Assembly: GCF_030519355.1 (NCBI RefSeq)
Contig: NZ_JAUMKC010000012.1
Span: 106,045 to 170,044 of the forward strand
Source of the DNA: Mucilaginibacter sp. L3T2-6
Lineage (GTDB): Bacteria > Bacteroidota > Bacteroidia > Sphingobacteriales > Sphingobacteriaceae
DNA: 64,000 bases
Direction: 5' to 3'
The notes under the pieces are model-generated. The model had not been told where the DNA came from, made no database searches, and saw only the letters and a program-made list of their open reading frames with translations. This document shows, piece by piece, positions 53,729 to 62,133 of the stretch (within the stretch, counting starts at the first letter, position 1; every line of letters starts with the position of its first letter). The translations under genes and the position numbers were made by a program.

Positions 53729-54265
53729 ATGACAAAGATTGAGTTTAACACCCTAGTACTACGTCAGGCAACCTCGCTAAGGTCTTACGCCTTACACTTT
53801 ACCCACGACGCAGATGATGCTAACGACCTTGTCCAGGATACAATGTTGAAGGCTATAACTTATTACAATAAGTTTAAGGAAGGAACAAATTTAAAAGGGT
53901 GGTTATACACAATTATGAAGAATACATTCATTAACAACTATCGCCGGTTTGTTAAAATGAATACGTTTGTAACCAAAAGCGATGAGATCAGCTCTCCTAA
54001 CCTGGTGTTCAGCTCTACCAAGAACCAGGGCGAAGCCAAGTTTGTGATGGACGACCTGAAAAAAGCTTTAGACAGACTACCCGCTGATTACTATGTGCCT
54101 TTTACTATGTACTTTGAAGGCCACAAATACCACGAAATTGCCGACCATTTGGAAATTCCTATCGGTACTGTAAAAACCCGCATCCACGTTGCCCGAAAGC
54201 TGCTTAAAAAGAGCTTGAAAGCTTACGATAATGGTATAACCAAACCGGTTTACGCGGAAAATTAA
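53729..54265 (+). CDS. ECF-type RNA polymerase sigma factor
   Basis: The 178-residue protein has sigma region 2 with YALHFTHDADDANDLVQDTM near residue 22 and LKGWLYTIMKNTFINNYRR. Region 4 contains PFTMYFEGHKYHEIADHLE and IPIGTVKTRIHVARKLLKK. This type is abundant in Bacteroidota. No anti-sigma gene is adjacent, so control must lie elsewhere. It is followed by a terminator and an unrelated gene, so it is monocistronic. The 266-base upstream stretch shows no perfect -7 box. Confidence 0.92.
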   Translation: MTKIEFNTLVLRQATSLRSYALHFTHDADDANDLVQDTMLKAITYYNKFKEGTNLKGWLYTIMKNTFINNYRRFVKMNTFVTKSDEISSPNLVFSSTKNQGEAKFVMDDLKKALDRLPADYYVPFTMYFEGHKYHEIADHLEIPIGTVKTRIHVARKLLKKSLKAYDNGITKPVYAEN

Positions 54266-54291
54266 CATTTTAGTTACATCTGCATATAAAG

Positions 54292-54317
54292 AGCTCTGGT
54301 TTACCGGGGCTTTTTTT
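54292..54317 (+). terminator. Rho-independent terminator of the ECF sigma gene
   Basis: AGCTCTGG (54292-54299) and CCGGGGCT (54304-54311) pair with wobbles across a 4-base loop, followed by six T. Confidence 0.8.
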
Positions 54318-54431
54318 ACGCCCTTATCACCTTATTTCGACGTGGAGAAACCTTTGAACTATATATAGCCGGGCTTTTGTAGTTCAACAGGAATAGCAGG
54401 ATAAGTTGTTTCGCTGTAGCTCTAAATGCCA

Positions 54432-54439
54432 TATATTTG
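54432..54439 (+). promoter_or_regulatory. -7 box of the cytochrome-b5-like gene
   Basis: TATATTTG is a perfect TAnnTTTG box, 14 bases before the start codon. TTG at 54406-54408 gives a 23-base spacer. Confidence 0.6.
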
Positions 54440-54453
54440 GGAGTAAATTTTAT

Positions 54454-54693
54454 ATGCCCGATACCACTCCAACATACACCAAATCACAGCTTGCCTTACG
54501 CAACGGGCAGGATAAACCTGAAATATGGGTGGCATACAAAGGAGTGATCTATGATGTATCCCGCAGCCGCCTTTGGCGTAACGGCAAGCACTATGAGCAT
54601 TGGGCCGGACAGGACCTTACCGCCGAACTCCCCGACGCGCCGCACGACGAATGGGTTTTTCAAAACCTAGATGTGGTTGGCAAACTTGTGTAG
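54454..54693 (+). CDS. Cytochrome-b5-like heme-binding protein
   Basis: The 79-residue protein matches the cytochrome b5-like/MAPR domain: WVAYKGVIYDVSRSRLW, then HYEHWAGQDLTAELPDAPHD. The two ligand-type histidines and the HxxWAGxDLT motif are as in small bacterial b5-like proteins. Its partner is unknown. ATG at 54454 is preferred because a perfect -7 box (TATATTTG, 54432-54439) lies 14 bases before it, overlapping the longer in-frame extension. Confidence 0.82.
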   Translation: MPDTTPTYTKSQLALRNGQDKPEIWVAYKGVIYDVSRSRLWRNGKHYEHWAGQDLTAELPDAPHDEWVFQNLDVVGKLV

Positions 54694-54766
54694 TGCCGCA
54701 CCATCCCGGTCTGTCCTGTTTTGCCTCTCCTTTTTAAATATATTGAGTTAATTTGTCGTCAAACGT

Positions 54767-57271
54767 TTGCTTATGCTGATTAGAAAATTAACTGTGCTGC
54801 TCGCAATTGTCCTTTGTTCAACTGCTGTTTGGGCAAATCCTGTCGGTAAAAATCCGGGAAAAATAACCATCAGTAATCCGAAACTTAAACTGGTGCTTGA
54901 TTTGGACGGCCGGGTAGCCATAACCGCACTGGTAGTTAACGGTCAAACAGTTATAGATAATAATGAAGGTGTATTTACATCAGTTACAGCAGGCGGTGTT
55001 ACTTACTCTTCGCTGCATATAAAAGAAAATCCATCCTTAATTAAAACCGGAAATATATATCGTGTTAATGGCATCCGTTATGGCGATACTAAATTCGTTG
55101 TTTCAGAGAGCTGGACTTTTACCGTATCAGGCAGAAATATCAAATGGACGATAGAACGCAGTACTTCAAAGCCGGTAAAGTTGGATGAAGCCAATATGCC
55201 GGTGTTCAATTTCGATAGCATCAATACCTGGGAAGGCGCTTACCAGGGTTACGGAGGCCTCGCCTGGTTTTATCTGTTTAATGAAAAGCTGAACACTTAC
55301 GGTGTGCACACCCGTTCATCGAGCTTCTGGAACACCAAAACCAATAATGGCCTGCAGGTAACTATAAACGCGCCCGGTAAAAAAGTAGCTATGCGCTATA
55401 CCCGCACCAATAACGATAAGCTGGCTTATGCCGTTACCGTATCGGATAAAGAAATGGGCTTCAGAACTGATAGCGGCACATGGCGCAGAAGATTCATCCC
55501 CAATAACGAGCATGTTTTTGCACCATTTTCTGTAAAGGCCGGCAAAACAACGCAAAGCCTTACCCTTGCCTATTTTAACGTGGATGAAAAATATGGCCGG
55601 GGTAAGCTGAACGGCATCAACGGCGAACAGGTAAGCGCGGTGTTGAATACCATTGCCAGGATTGGGGTTATCGATTCGCTGCACTATGGCGGCAATAGCT
55701 GGCATACACCTTATGGGCCTATTTGTCTGCACGAGCAATATATTGCTCAGATTGGTTTAGGGGTTGATGACCCGGCCTATATCAATGGTTATAAAAGCTG
55801 CCTTGATTATTATCGCGACCATGCTATACAACCAGACGGTCGTGTTTACCCGCGGTGGGCCTACACCGATGAGGACATGATGCCGGGAAAAGGCAACAAG
55901 GAAGGTTTTTACGAGGCGCAATGGGGCTACCTGCTGGACTCAAACCCCGACTTTGTGGCAAATGTATCTGATTTATATAACCTTACCGGCGACAAAGCAT
56001 GGGTAAAGAAGCACCAGCAAGGCTGCGAAAAGGCGCTCGACTGGATACTTAACCGCGATAGTAACCATAATGGCCTGGTTGAAATGATGACCGGTCTGCA
56101 AAGCCAAAAACGCAGTAGCGACTGGATTGATATTATCTGGGCCTCGTATGAAAATGCATTTGTAAACGCTAAGCTTTATCATGCATTGGTGGAGTGGGCA
56201 GATATTGAACGCCAGTTGGGCAACACTGTTAAATCACGGTATTATGCCGGTTTCGCTGCTAAGTTGAAAGCCAGCTTTAACAAGCCTGTAGGCGAGGGCG
56301 GCTTTTGGGACGCAGAGAATAATTGTTACATCCACTGGATAGATAAGGACAAATCTATCCATGGCAGGAATACGGTTACGCCGGTAAACTTTATGGCTAT
56401 TGCTTACGGTATCTGCGATGACAAGGCCCGCCGGAAAATTATTCTGGATGCCATTGAGACGCAGATGGAAAAAGAGAAGCTGTTCTTTTGGCCGCTGTGT
56501 ATGTATAGCTACGCTCCAGGTGAAGGCAAGCAGTCGCAATACCCGTTCCCGGAGTATGAGAACGGCGACATTTTCTTATCCTGGGGTTCTATCGCGGTAA
56601 AAGCCTACGCGGATTATAAGCCTGAACTTGCAGTAAAATATGTAAAAAACGTGCTGGAGCAATACAGTAAAGATGGCCTTGCCTTTCAGCGTTACGGTCG
56701 CCAAAAGCAAGATGGCCGGGGCGATGATATCCTTTCGGGCAATAGCCTTTCCATCGTTGGGTTATACGAGGGGATTTATGGCATCAACCCAATGTATAAC
56801 CGCCTGTATCTTGAGCCGCATATAACACCGGAGCTGGCAGGAACAGAATTACGCTATAAATACCAGGGTAAAAACCTGCTCATTAAGCTGGACAATAACC
56901 ATTATTCGATAGACTGCGATGGATATAAGGTAACGTCGAAAGAGCGTTTTGGCTTTAATTCGGCTCCTGGTCAATTAACCTATTTTAACCGTCACAATGC
57001 AAACGCGGCCTTGCAGGTTAAGTCGGCGCAGCCCGTTGAACTTACCATTAAACAATGGGAAGATGGCAAACTGGAATGGGAACAATCGGTGAGTAAGGTA
57101 ACCGGAGCTTTGCTCGCCTATACTATTCACCAGTTAAAGCCCAATACTGACTATTGGCTAAGCATAAACCAAAAATCGTCTGAGAAACTTACCAGCAATT
57201 CGAACGGAGATTTGGTTATCAGCATGGGCGCTATAGCGCCTGTTGAAACAATGATGCTGAGCAGAAAATAA
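54767..57271 (+). CDS. Large secreted six-hairpin glycosidase-like protein
   Basis: The 834-residue protein has a signal peptide ending AVWAN near residue 24 and a beta-sandwich domain to about 300. An (alpha/alpha)6 barrel follows at about 310-660, with VLNTIARIGVIDSL, HAIQPDGRVYPRWAYTDEDM, EAQWGYLLDSNPDFV and DWIDIIWASYENAFVNAKLY. The C-terminal region is a beta-domain. Overall architecture fits glycoside hydrolases of the six-hairpin type (GH63/GH78-like), but I cannot assign a family. The DWIDIIWA and EAQWGY motifs probably line the active site. Confidence 0.75.
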   Translation: MLMLIRKLTVLLAIVLCSTAVWANPVGKNPGKITISNPKLKLVLDLDGRVAITALVVNGQTVIDNNEGVFTSVTAGGVTYSSLHIKENPSLIKTGNIYRVNGIRYGDTKFVVSESWTFTVSGRNIKWTIERSTSKPVKLDEANMPVFNFDSINTWEGAYQGYGGLAWFYLFNEKLNTYGVHTRSSSFWNTKTNNGLQVTINAPGKKVAMRYTRTNNDKLAYAVTVSDKEMGFRTDSGTWRRRFIPNNEHVFAPFSVKAGKTTQSLTLAYFNVDEKYGRGKLNGINGEQVSAVLNTIARIGVIDSLHYGGNSWHTPYGPICLHEQYIAQIGLGVDDPAYINGYKSCLDYYRDHAIQPDGRVYPRWAYTDEDMMPGKGNKEGFYEAQWGYLLDSNPDFVANVSDLYNLTGDKAWVKKHQQGCEKALDWILNRDSNHNGLVEMMTGLQSQKRSSDWIDIIWASYENAFVNAKLYHALVEWADIERQLGNTVKSRYYAGFAAKLKASFNKPVGEGGFWDAENNCYIHWIDKDKSIHGRNTVTPVNFMAIAYGICDDKARRKIILDAIETQMEKEKLFFWPLCMYSYAPGEGKQSQYPFPEYENGDIFLSWGSIAVKAYADYKPELAVKYVKNVLEQYSKDGLAFQRYGRQKQDGRGDDILSGNSLSIVGLYEGIYGINPMYNRLYLEPHITPELAGTELRYKYQGKNLLIKLDNNHYSIDCDGYKVTSKERFGFNSAPGQLTYFNRHNANAALQVKSAQPVELTIKQWEDGKLEWEQSVSKVTGALLAYTIHQLKPNTDYWLSINQKSSEKLTSNSNGDLVISMGAIAPVETMMLSRK

Positions 57272-57450
57272 GTGGTCTTTAAATATCTTCAAAGATCAAG
57301 TTTCTTGAGCAACAATAATAAGTTCTGCCTTATAAAAGCATATTCAGTTTCGGTATTTCAACTGAATGACAAAAACGGGCGATAAATCCGTCCAGGTAAT
57401 AAAATTAGCCTTTGCGCCATCAAGGCTCTGTTTTATTATAGTTTTTTGAG

Positions 57451-57458
57451 TAATTTTG
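57451..57458 (+). promoter_or_regulatory. -7 box of clpS
   Basis: TAATTTTG is a perfect TAnnTTTG box, 8 bases before the clpS ATG. The predicted mRNA leader is about 4 bases long. Confidence 0.6.
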
Positions 57459-57466
57459 TAATTACG

Positions 57467-57748
57467 ATGCCGACTGAAACACAGGAAGAAACCTTTACCC
57501 TGGAGGAACTATTGGTGGGGCTTAAAGAGCTTCACCGCCTTATATTATGGAACGATGACCACAACACGTTCGACCATGTGATTTTTTGTATGATGAAATA
57601 CCTGGACTATTCTGAAGCGCAGGCTGAAAAAATAGCCTGGAAAGTTCATAATGAAGGCAAATGCGCCATATTGGAAGGTTCGTTTACCGAAGTGGAAGTT
57701 TATCGCAAAATCCTTCAGCAGGAAGGTTTGACGGTGAGCGTGGAGTAA
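57467..57748 (+). CDS. clpS: ATP-dependent Clp protease adaptor ClpS
   Basis: The 93-residue adaptor has the ClpS core: LILWNDDHNTFDHVIFCMMK, which contains the NDD motif of the N-degron pocket, then AWKVHNEGKCAILEGSFTE and EVEVYRKILQQEGLTVSVE. It delivers proteins with N-degron residues to ClpAP/ClpCP. ATG at 57467 is preferred because the upstream extension contains the -7 box. A perfect 15-bp hairpin follows. Confidence 0.92.
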   Translation: MPTETQEETFTLEELLVGLKELHRLILWNDDHNTFDHVIFCMMKYLDYSEAQAEKIAWKVHNEGKCAILEGSFTEVEVYRKILQQEGLTVSVE

Positions 57749-57800
57749 TGTTACGTTGCTTGCTGATAGTTAACCAAGTTAATCTGCGCTGATAATACAA

Positions 57801-57836
57801 AACAGCCCTTTTCAAACTAAATTGAAAAGGGCTGTT
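57801..57836. terminator. Bidirectional terminator between clpS and ilvE
   Basis: AACAGCCCTTTTCAA (57801-57815) and its exact complement at 57822-57836 form a 15-bp stem with a 6-base loop. It lies between the converging clpS and ilvE genes. Confidence 0.85.
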
Positions 57837-57863
57837 CGTTTACGTAATATTTTTCAACTAAAA

Positions 57864-58931
57864 TTAAGAAACCATATAGTTCCAGCCGTGAACGTCGGCT
57901 ACGCGACCGTATTTAATGGCGTCAAGCTCAGTTAGTACTCGTTGAGAGAATTCCCGGGTTTTCGGGTCGCTCAGGAAATATTCTTCGCCGTTATGGCTGA
58001 TTGAACCTACCGGCGCGATAGTAGCAGCGGTGCCTGCACCAAATGCATCCTGCAGTTTGCCGTTTTTAGCGCCTTCAATAATTTCTGCAACTGATACCCG
58101 GCGCTCTTCAACAGTCATTCCCCATTCACGGGCCAGTGTAATAACAGTGTCGCGGGTAACGCCATCCAGAATTGTATCGCGGGTTGACGGGGTGATCAGT
58201 TTACCGTCCAGCACAAACATAACGTTCGCTGCGCCCATCTCTTCAATGTACTCGTGGTTTTTTGCGTCAGTCCATATCAGCTGGTCAAAGCCTTCCTCGG
58301 TTGCCTTTTTTGCGGGCAGCATACTGCCGCCATAATTGCCTGCTGACTTAGCATAGCCCATGCCACCTTCGGCAGCGCGGGTGTATTTGGTTTCTATTTT
58401 AACGCGCAGTGTTTTTGAAAAATATGGACCGGTCGGGCCTATCAGTACCATGTATTTATAAGTTTTTGACGGCGCTACGCCCAGGTAGGGATCGGTAGCA
58501 AACATAAATGGCCGTATATACATAGCATGGTGCGGCTTTGCCGGAATCCACTCGCGGTCGATATCTACAACAGCTGCGATGCTTTGGATAAAAATCTCTT
58601 CGGGCAAGGCCGGCATACATAAACGCTCGGCCGACTTATTAAAACGGATAGCATTTTTGTCGGGACGAAAAACAGACACCTGGCCGTCATCATGCTTGTA
58701 CGCTTTAAGGCCTTCAAAAAATGCCTGGCCATAATGCAGGGCCGAAATCGCCGGGCTCAAACCAATTTCGCCATACGGCAGAATTTCAAAATTTGTCCAT
58801 TCGCCATCAATGTAATCCGCAGAAAACATGTGGTCGGAAAAATTTCTGCCAAAAGGCAGGTTGCTAAAATCCGTTTCCTGTAAACGGGAATGTTGTGTTT
58901 TAGTGATTTTGATTTCGAGCGTCTCGGTCAT
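57864..58931 (-). CDS. ilvE: Branched-chain amino acid aminotransferase IlvE
   Basis: The 355-residue fold-type IV PLP enzyme catalyses the last step of Val/Leu/Ile synthesis. It shows LHYGQAFFEGLKAYK near residue 65 and the PLP-lysine region GGMGYAKSAGNYGGSMLP. GAGTAATIAPVGSI near the C-terminus is the phosphate-binding loop. It is alone on its strand. GCAAAATTTTGC at 58968-58979 in its upstream region is a perfect 12-bp palindrome. Confidence 0.94.
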   Translation of the reverse strand: MTETLEIKITKTQHSRLQETDFSNLPFGRNFSDHMFSADYIDGEWTNFEILPYGEIGLSPAISALHYGQAFFEGLKAYKHDDGQVSVFRPDKNAIRFNKSAERLCMPALPEEIFIQSIAAVVDIDREWIPAKPHHAMYIRPFMFATDPYLGVAPSKTYKYMVLIGPTGPYFSKTLRVKIETKYTRAAEGGMGYAKSAGNYGGSMLPAKKATEEGFDQLIWTDAKNHEYIEEMGAANVMFVLDGKLITPSTRDTILDGVTRDTVITLAREWGMTVEERRVSVAEIIEGAKNGKLQDAFGAGTAATIAPVGSISHNGEEYFLSDPKTREFSQRVLTELDAIKYGRVADVHGWNYMVS

Positions 58932-59129
58932 AACCTTAGTGTATTAAATCGGAAAACCGCAAGGTAGGCAAAATTTTGCTTATTACGGTTGGATTATGGC
59001 TGATTCGCAGTTTTTTACAATAAAATCAGGAAACTGTAAAGGCGTAAATAGTACACTATCAGATTTACTTTTTTATCAAGACCAGATGTCCTCAGCCTAG
59101 CGGCTAACTGGTTCGGTTCAATGTGCAGA

Positions 59130-60092
59130 CTACGAGCTGCGAACTTCTTTCAATACCTTTTCTACCCATGCCTTTCCCCAGTTTTCCAGTTCCTGTTCGC
59201 TCCATATCGATGGGTAAAAAATGCGTTTCTGAAAACGGGGCGGCAGGTATTTCTGCCAGTTGGTGCCACCGGTTGCCCTGATTTCTTCGGGCTCGCGGTT
59301 CAGGTAGCGTACCGCCGATTTATAATGTACCAGCGGCCAGTTAACATTTACATTTACATCCAGTTGCTTTAATTCCGCTTCTAATTCCTCGATGGCAAGT
59401 CCGTTTGCCTTTAGCTGATGATAAAGAGCGTAAAAGTTATTGCTGGCACAAGCTTTTGCCAGACTGATAAAAGTACCGGCATATTTTTTTTCGAATTGTT
59501 TAAGCGTAAGTGTTTTTTTGCCGGTAGAAAGTTCTGTAGCACCGAATTTCCAATAGATATATTCGAACTGGTCCTCTACCGAAGCGCCGGCCAGTTCCTG
59601 CCGCTTATCTTTCGCCACCAGGTTGATAAAGTCTGTCGCATAAATCTCTATCAGTCGGTATTGTCCGGATTGGAACCCGCTCGCAGGCAATAACGACATT
59701 CTGAACTTTAAAAATTGCTCTTTCTCCATGCCATCAACCATAATTCCGAACGAAGTCGTTAAGGCTTCAAAATATTGATTGATGCGTCTTAAGCGGGCAG
59801 TGAAGAATTCAGCGGTAAGTGACTGTGCCGACGAGATCTGTTTACATTCATGCAGCGCCAGTTTAAAATACAGCTCGGTTATCTGGTGGTACATGATGAA
59901 GATCTCTTCATCGGGGAACGGGGTCTTTGGGCTTTGCAGGCTTAATAGGGTATCCAGATGGATATAGTCCCAATAGGTTAAAAAATCAGCATAAAGCAAA
60001 CCATCAAGATACGATACCATATCCTGGCCCATCGCCTCATACTTTTCCTGCAGCTGCGCCAGCCGCTCTTCAATCTCCGGAGAAAAATGCAT
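59130..60092 (-). CDS. Tryptophan 2,3-dioxygenase-like enzyme
   Basis: The 320-residue heme dioxygenase opens the kynurenine pathway from tryptophan. It shows GLLYADFLTYWDYIHLDTLL, the heme-ligand region IMYHQITELYFKLALHE near residue 67, and a C-terminal GGTNWQKYLPPRFQKR. Bacteroidota proteins of this type are shorter and more divergent than the classical TDO, but keep the HQxTELxFK motif. ATG at 60092 is preferred over TTG at 60098, since the -7 box overlaps the latter. Confidence 0.88.
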   Translation of the reverse strand: MHFSPEIEERLAQLQEKYEAMGQDMVSYLDGLLYADFLTYWDYIHLDTLLSLQSPKTPFPDEEIFIMYHQITELYFKLALHECKQISSAQSLTAEFFTARLRRINQYFEALTTSFGIMVDGMEKEQFLKFRMSLLPASGFQSGQYRLIEIYATDFINLVAKDKRQELAGASVEDQFEYIYWKFGATELSTGKKTLTLKQFEKKYAGTFISLAKACASNNFYALYHQLKANGLAIEELEAELKQLDVNVNVNWPLVHYKSAVRYLNREPEEIRATGGTNWQKYLPPRFQKRIFYPSIWSEQELENWGKAWVEKVLKEVRSS

Positions 60093-60095
60093 GGA

Positions 60096-60103
60096 CAAAT
60101 GTA
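60096..60103 (-). promoter_or_regulatory. -7 box of the tryptophan dioxygenase gene
   Basis: On the minus strand TACATTTG is a perfect -7 box. Its end is only 3 bases before the ATG at 60092, so the start site is predicted to fall at or next to the start codon. Confidence 0.6.
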
Positions 60104-60222
60104 GAAAGAAAACCTTTACGTGATAAACCTGGTACTGTTACTTCAAACAAATGTTTATCTTTATAGTACGCAAAACATAACGGCGTCCGTTTGTTATAAT
60201 CCATACCAAAACACTTGCAGCC

Positions 60223-60696
60223 ATGAAAATCAATAAAATACTGATAGGCATTGATGACAGTAAATATGCAGAACATGCCGCCGAATACGGTTTTGACATC
60301 GCACAAAAGTTTAAGGCTTCGGTGGGCGTGGTAAATATTATCGAGCCGGTAGTGATTCCCGAAACCGGCGCAGGTGTCGATCCGTTGATGGGCGCAGGTA
60401 CGGCCGGCAATATTGCACAGGAAATGGAGATCCTCGACATTCAAAAAAATAATTCGGAAAATATTGTTGATGCCATTATCAAAAGATTTGCAGGCGATAC
60501 GAATGTGACCCACTTTACCGAATATGGCTCAACAGCCGACGGCATTATCAATTGCGGGAAAGAATTTGGCGCCGACCTTATCGTTATTGGCACCCACAGC
60601 CGCAGCGGCCTCGACAGGTTGTTAATGGGCAGCGTAGCTGAACATGTTATCCGCCATTCCGAAATACCGGTACTCGTGGTTCCCTTCAATTCCTGA
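60223..60696 (+). CDS. Universal stress protein (UspA family)
   Basis: The 157-residue protein has a typical Usp fold: ILIGIDDSKYAEHAAEYGFD at the N-terminus, and the ATP-binding motif IGTHSRSGLDRLLMGSVAEH with the G-x2-G-x9-G pattern, then IPVLVVP. ATP binding is likely. It is divergent from the tryptophan dioxygenase gene, from which it is separated by 130 bases with a one-mismatch -7 box (TATCTTTA, 60156-60163). Confidence 0.92.
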   Translation: MKINKILIGIDDSKYAEHAAEYGFDIAQKFKASVGVVNIIEPVVIPETGAGVDPLMGAGTAGNIAQEMEILDIQKNNSENIVDAIIKRFAGDTNVTHFTEYGSTADGIINCGKEFGADLIVIGTHSRSGLDRLLMGSVAEHVIRHSEIPVLVVPFNS

Positions 60697-60731
60697 CTTA
60701 TGGCTATTGCAAGCACTGCAAGCCATAAACC

Positions 60732-62024
60732 TTAGTACAGCAGCCTGAACTTTATGGTGTGTTCGATGGTCTTCAGTTCGTTCAATACTTCCGGGTCGTA
60801 ACCTTTATTTACGTCGGTAATTACGTAGCCTATCTGCGGATTGGTTACCAGGAATTCGCCTACTATATTGATGTTGTGCCGGGCAAACACATCGTTAATT
60901 TTAGCCAGTATACCAGGTACGTTTTTATGGATATGTATCAGCCGGTGTGCATTGCTAACCCGGGGTGGCTGCAAGTCGGGGAAATTACAACTTGTATGTG
61001 TTTTACCTTCATTCATAAATGCCATTACACGTTTTGGGATAAAATCGTCGTTACGCGGATTATGCTTGGGGTCGTCAAAGATTATGATGCCATTTTCGCA
61101 GGCGGTCTCTGCCAGCTTCCTGCTGCTTATCTTTCCGAAAATACCTATCACCTTTAACCTGCCTGCATTTTGCAACTGTTCGGGAGTTGGCTGGTGGGTT
61201 TCATCGCAAAATAGTACGCCTGCCTCCTGCAGATATATTTCGTCTATGCTATCCCGGTGCCGGATATTATAGCCCTCTTTCTTCATTTGTGCCAGTGCGT
61301 CGTCTTCTACGTCGCCCACAACCAAACATTTAATTCGGTTTTTAGGGTAAGATATGGCGCGGGGCAGTTTGTTCAGGTATAAAAACTCATCAAAGCTAGG
61401 CGTAATATGGTCTGCCTTTTCTGCTACAGATTTGCGTTCGATATTCTCTGTAAAGGCAAAAAATTTCTTAATTATCCCCGATTCTTTTAGCTGAAAATCT
61501 GAATAGCCGTCGCCGATTCCGTAAATATCGCCTTCCAGGTCTAATTCTCTCAATAGTTTCACCTTGCCGCCTTCCTGGCTTAATGGGTTTTCACGGTCGT
61601 ATCCTATTATATTTCCATCGTCGCCAAATACGAACGTATTTGCGTAGATATTTTCTTTTTTGATATGATACTCCGTAACTACCGGCGTAATGAACTCTTT
61701 AAAGCCACCTGACACGATCAATACCTCGTCCGCGTGTTTTTTAAAGAATTCGGTATTGCGTGAAAACGAGATGGATACCTTCTTTTTTAAATGGGTAATA
61801 AGCTGTTTTAAATGCTCCCGGTTCGCCTGTAATAATTTCACCCTGTTCTCCAGGCTCTGCGTGAACGACAGGCGGCCCTCCATGCTGGCATTGGTGAGAT
61901 CTTCTATCTGTTTATAAATGCTTTCCCGGTCGGGATGATGACGCAGCGAAATGCGCGCCAGCTCGTCTAATGCTTCAACCTGTGTGAATGTGCTGTCGAA
62001 ATCTATAATAAAGTATTGGCTCAT
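60732..62024 (-). CDS. SerB phosphatase fused to partial PGDH and ACT domain
   Basis: The 430-residue protein has an N-terminal HAD phosphoserine-phosphatase domain (1-220) with the nucleophile motif DFDST (Asp8, Asp10) and GIGDGYSDFQL. Next comes a stretch resembling the substrate-binding half of phosphoglycerate dehydrogenase (about 230-330) that lacks the NAD-binding domain. A C-terminal ACT domain (about 355-430) contains NAHRLIHIHKNVPGILAKIN. This looks like a former SerB-SerA fusion with an internal deletion, leaving serine sensing by ACT attached to SerB. ACT control is inferred. Confidence 0.88.
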   Translation of the reverse strand: MSQYFIIDFDSTFTQVEALDELARISLRHHPDRESIYKQIEDLTNASMEGRLSFTQSLENRVKLLQANREHLKQLITHLKKKVSISFSRNTEFFKKHADEVLIVSGGFKEFITPVVTEYHIKKENIYANTFVFGDDGNIIGYDRENPLSQEGGKVKLLRELDLEGDIYGIGDGYSDFQLKESGIIKKFFAFTENIERKSVAEKADHITPSFDEFLYLNKLPRAISYPKNRIKCLVVGDVEDDALAQMKKEGYNIRHRDSIDEIYLQEAGVLFCDETHQPTPEQLQNAGRLKVIGIFGKISSRKLAETACENGIIIFDDPKHNPRNDDFIPKRVMAFMNEGKTHTSCNFPDLQPPRVSNAHRLIHIHKNVPGILAKINDVFARHNINIVGEFLVTNPQIGYVITDVNKGYDPEVLNELKTIEHTIKFRLLY

Positions 62025-62029
62025 TTTTG

Positions 62030-62069
62030 ATGTGCAGATATACGGATTTGCAAATGTGCGGATTTTTTA
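62030..62069 (-). repeat. ATCCGCAC-type repeat before the serB fusion gene
   Basis: On the minus strand this region reads ATCCGCACATTTGCAAATCC and then TATCTGCACATC. It holds a one-mismatch -7 box CACATTTG. It has the same orientation relative to the gene as those before ftsY and murB. Confidence 0.5.
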
Positions 62070-62133
62070 AATTGATTTTAAATAAGTTTATAAAGTTGAT
62101 AGGATGAGTAGTATATAACAAATAAGATATACA

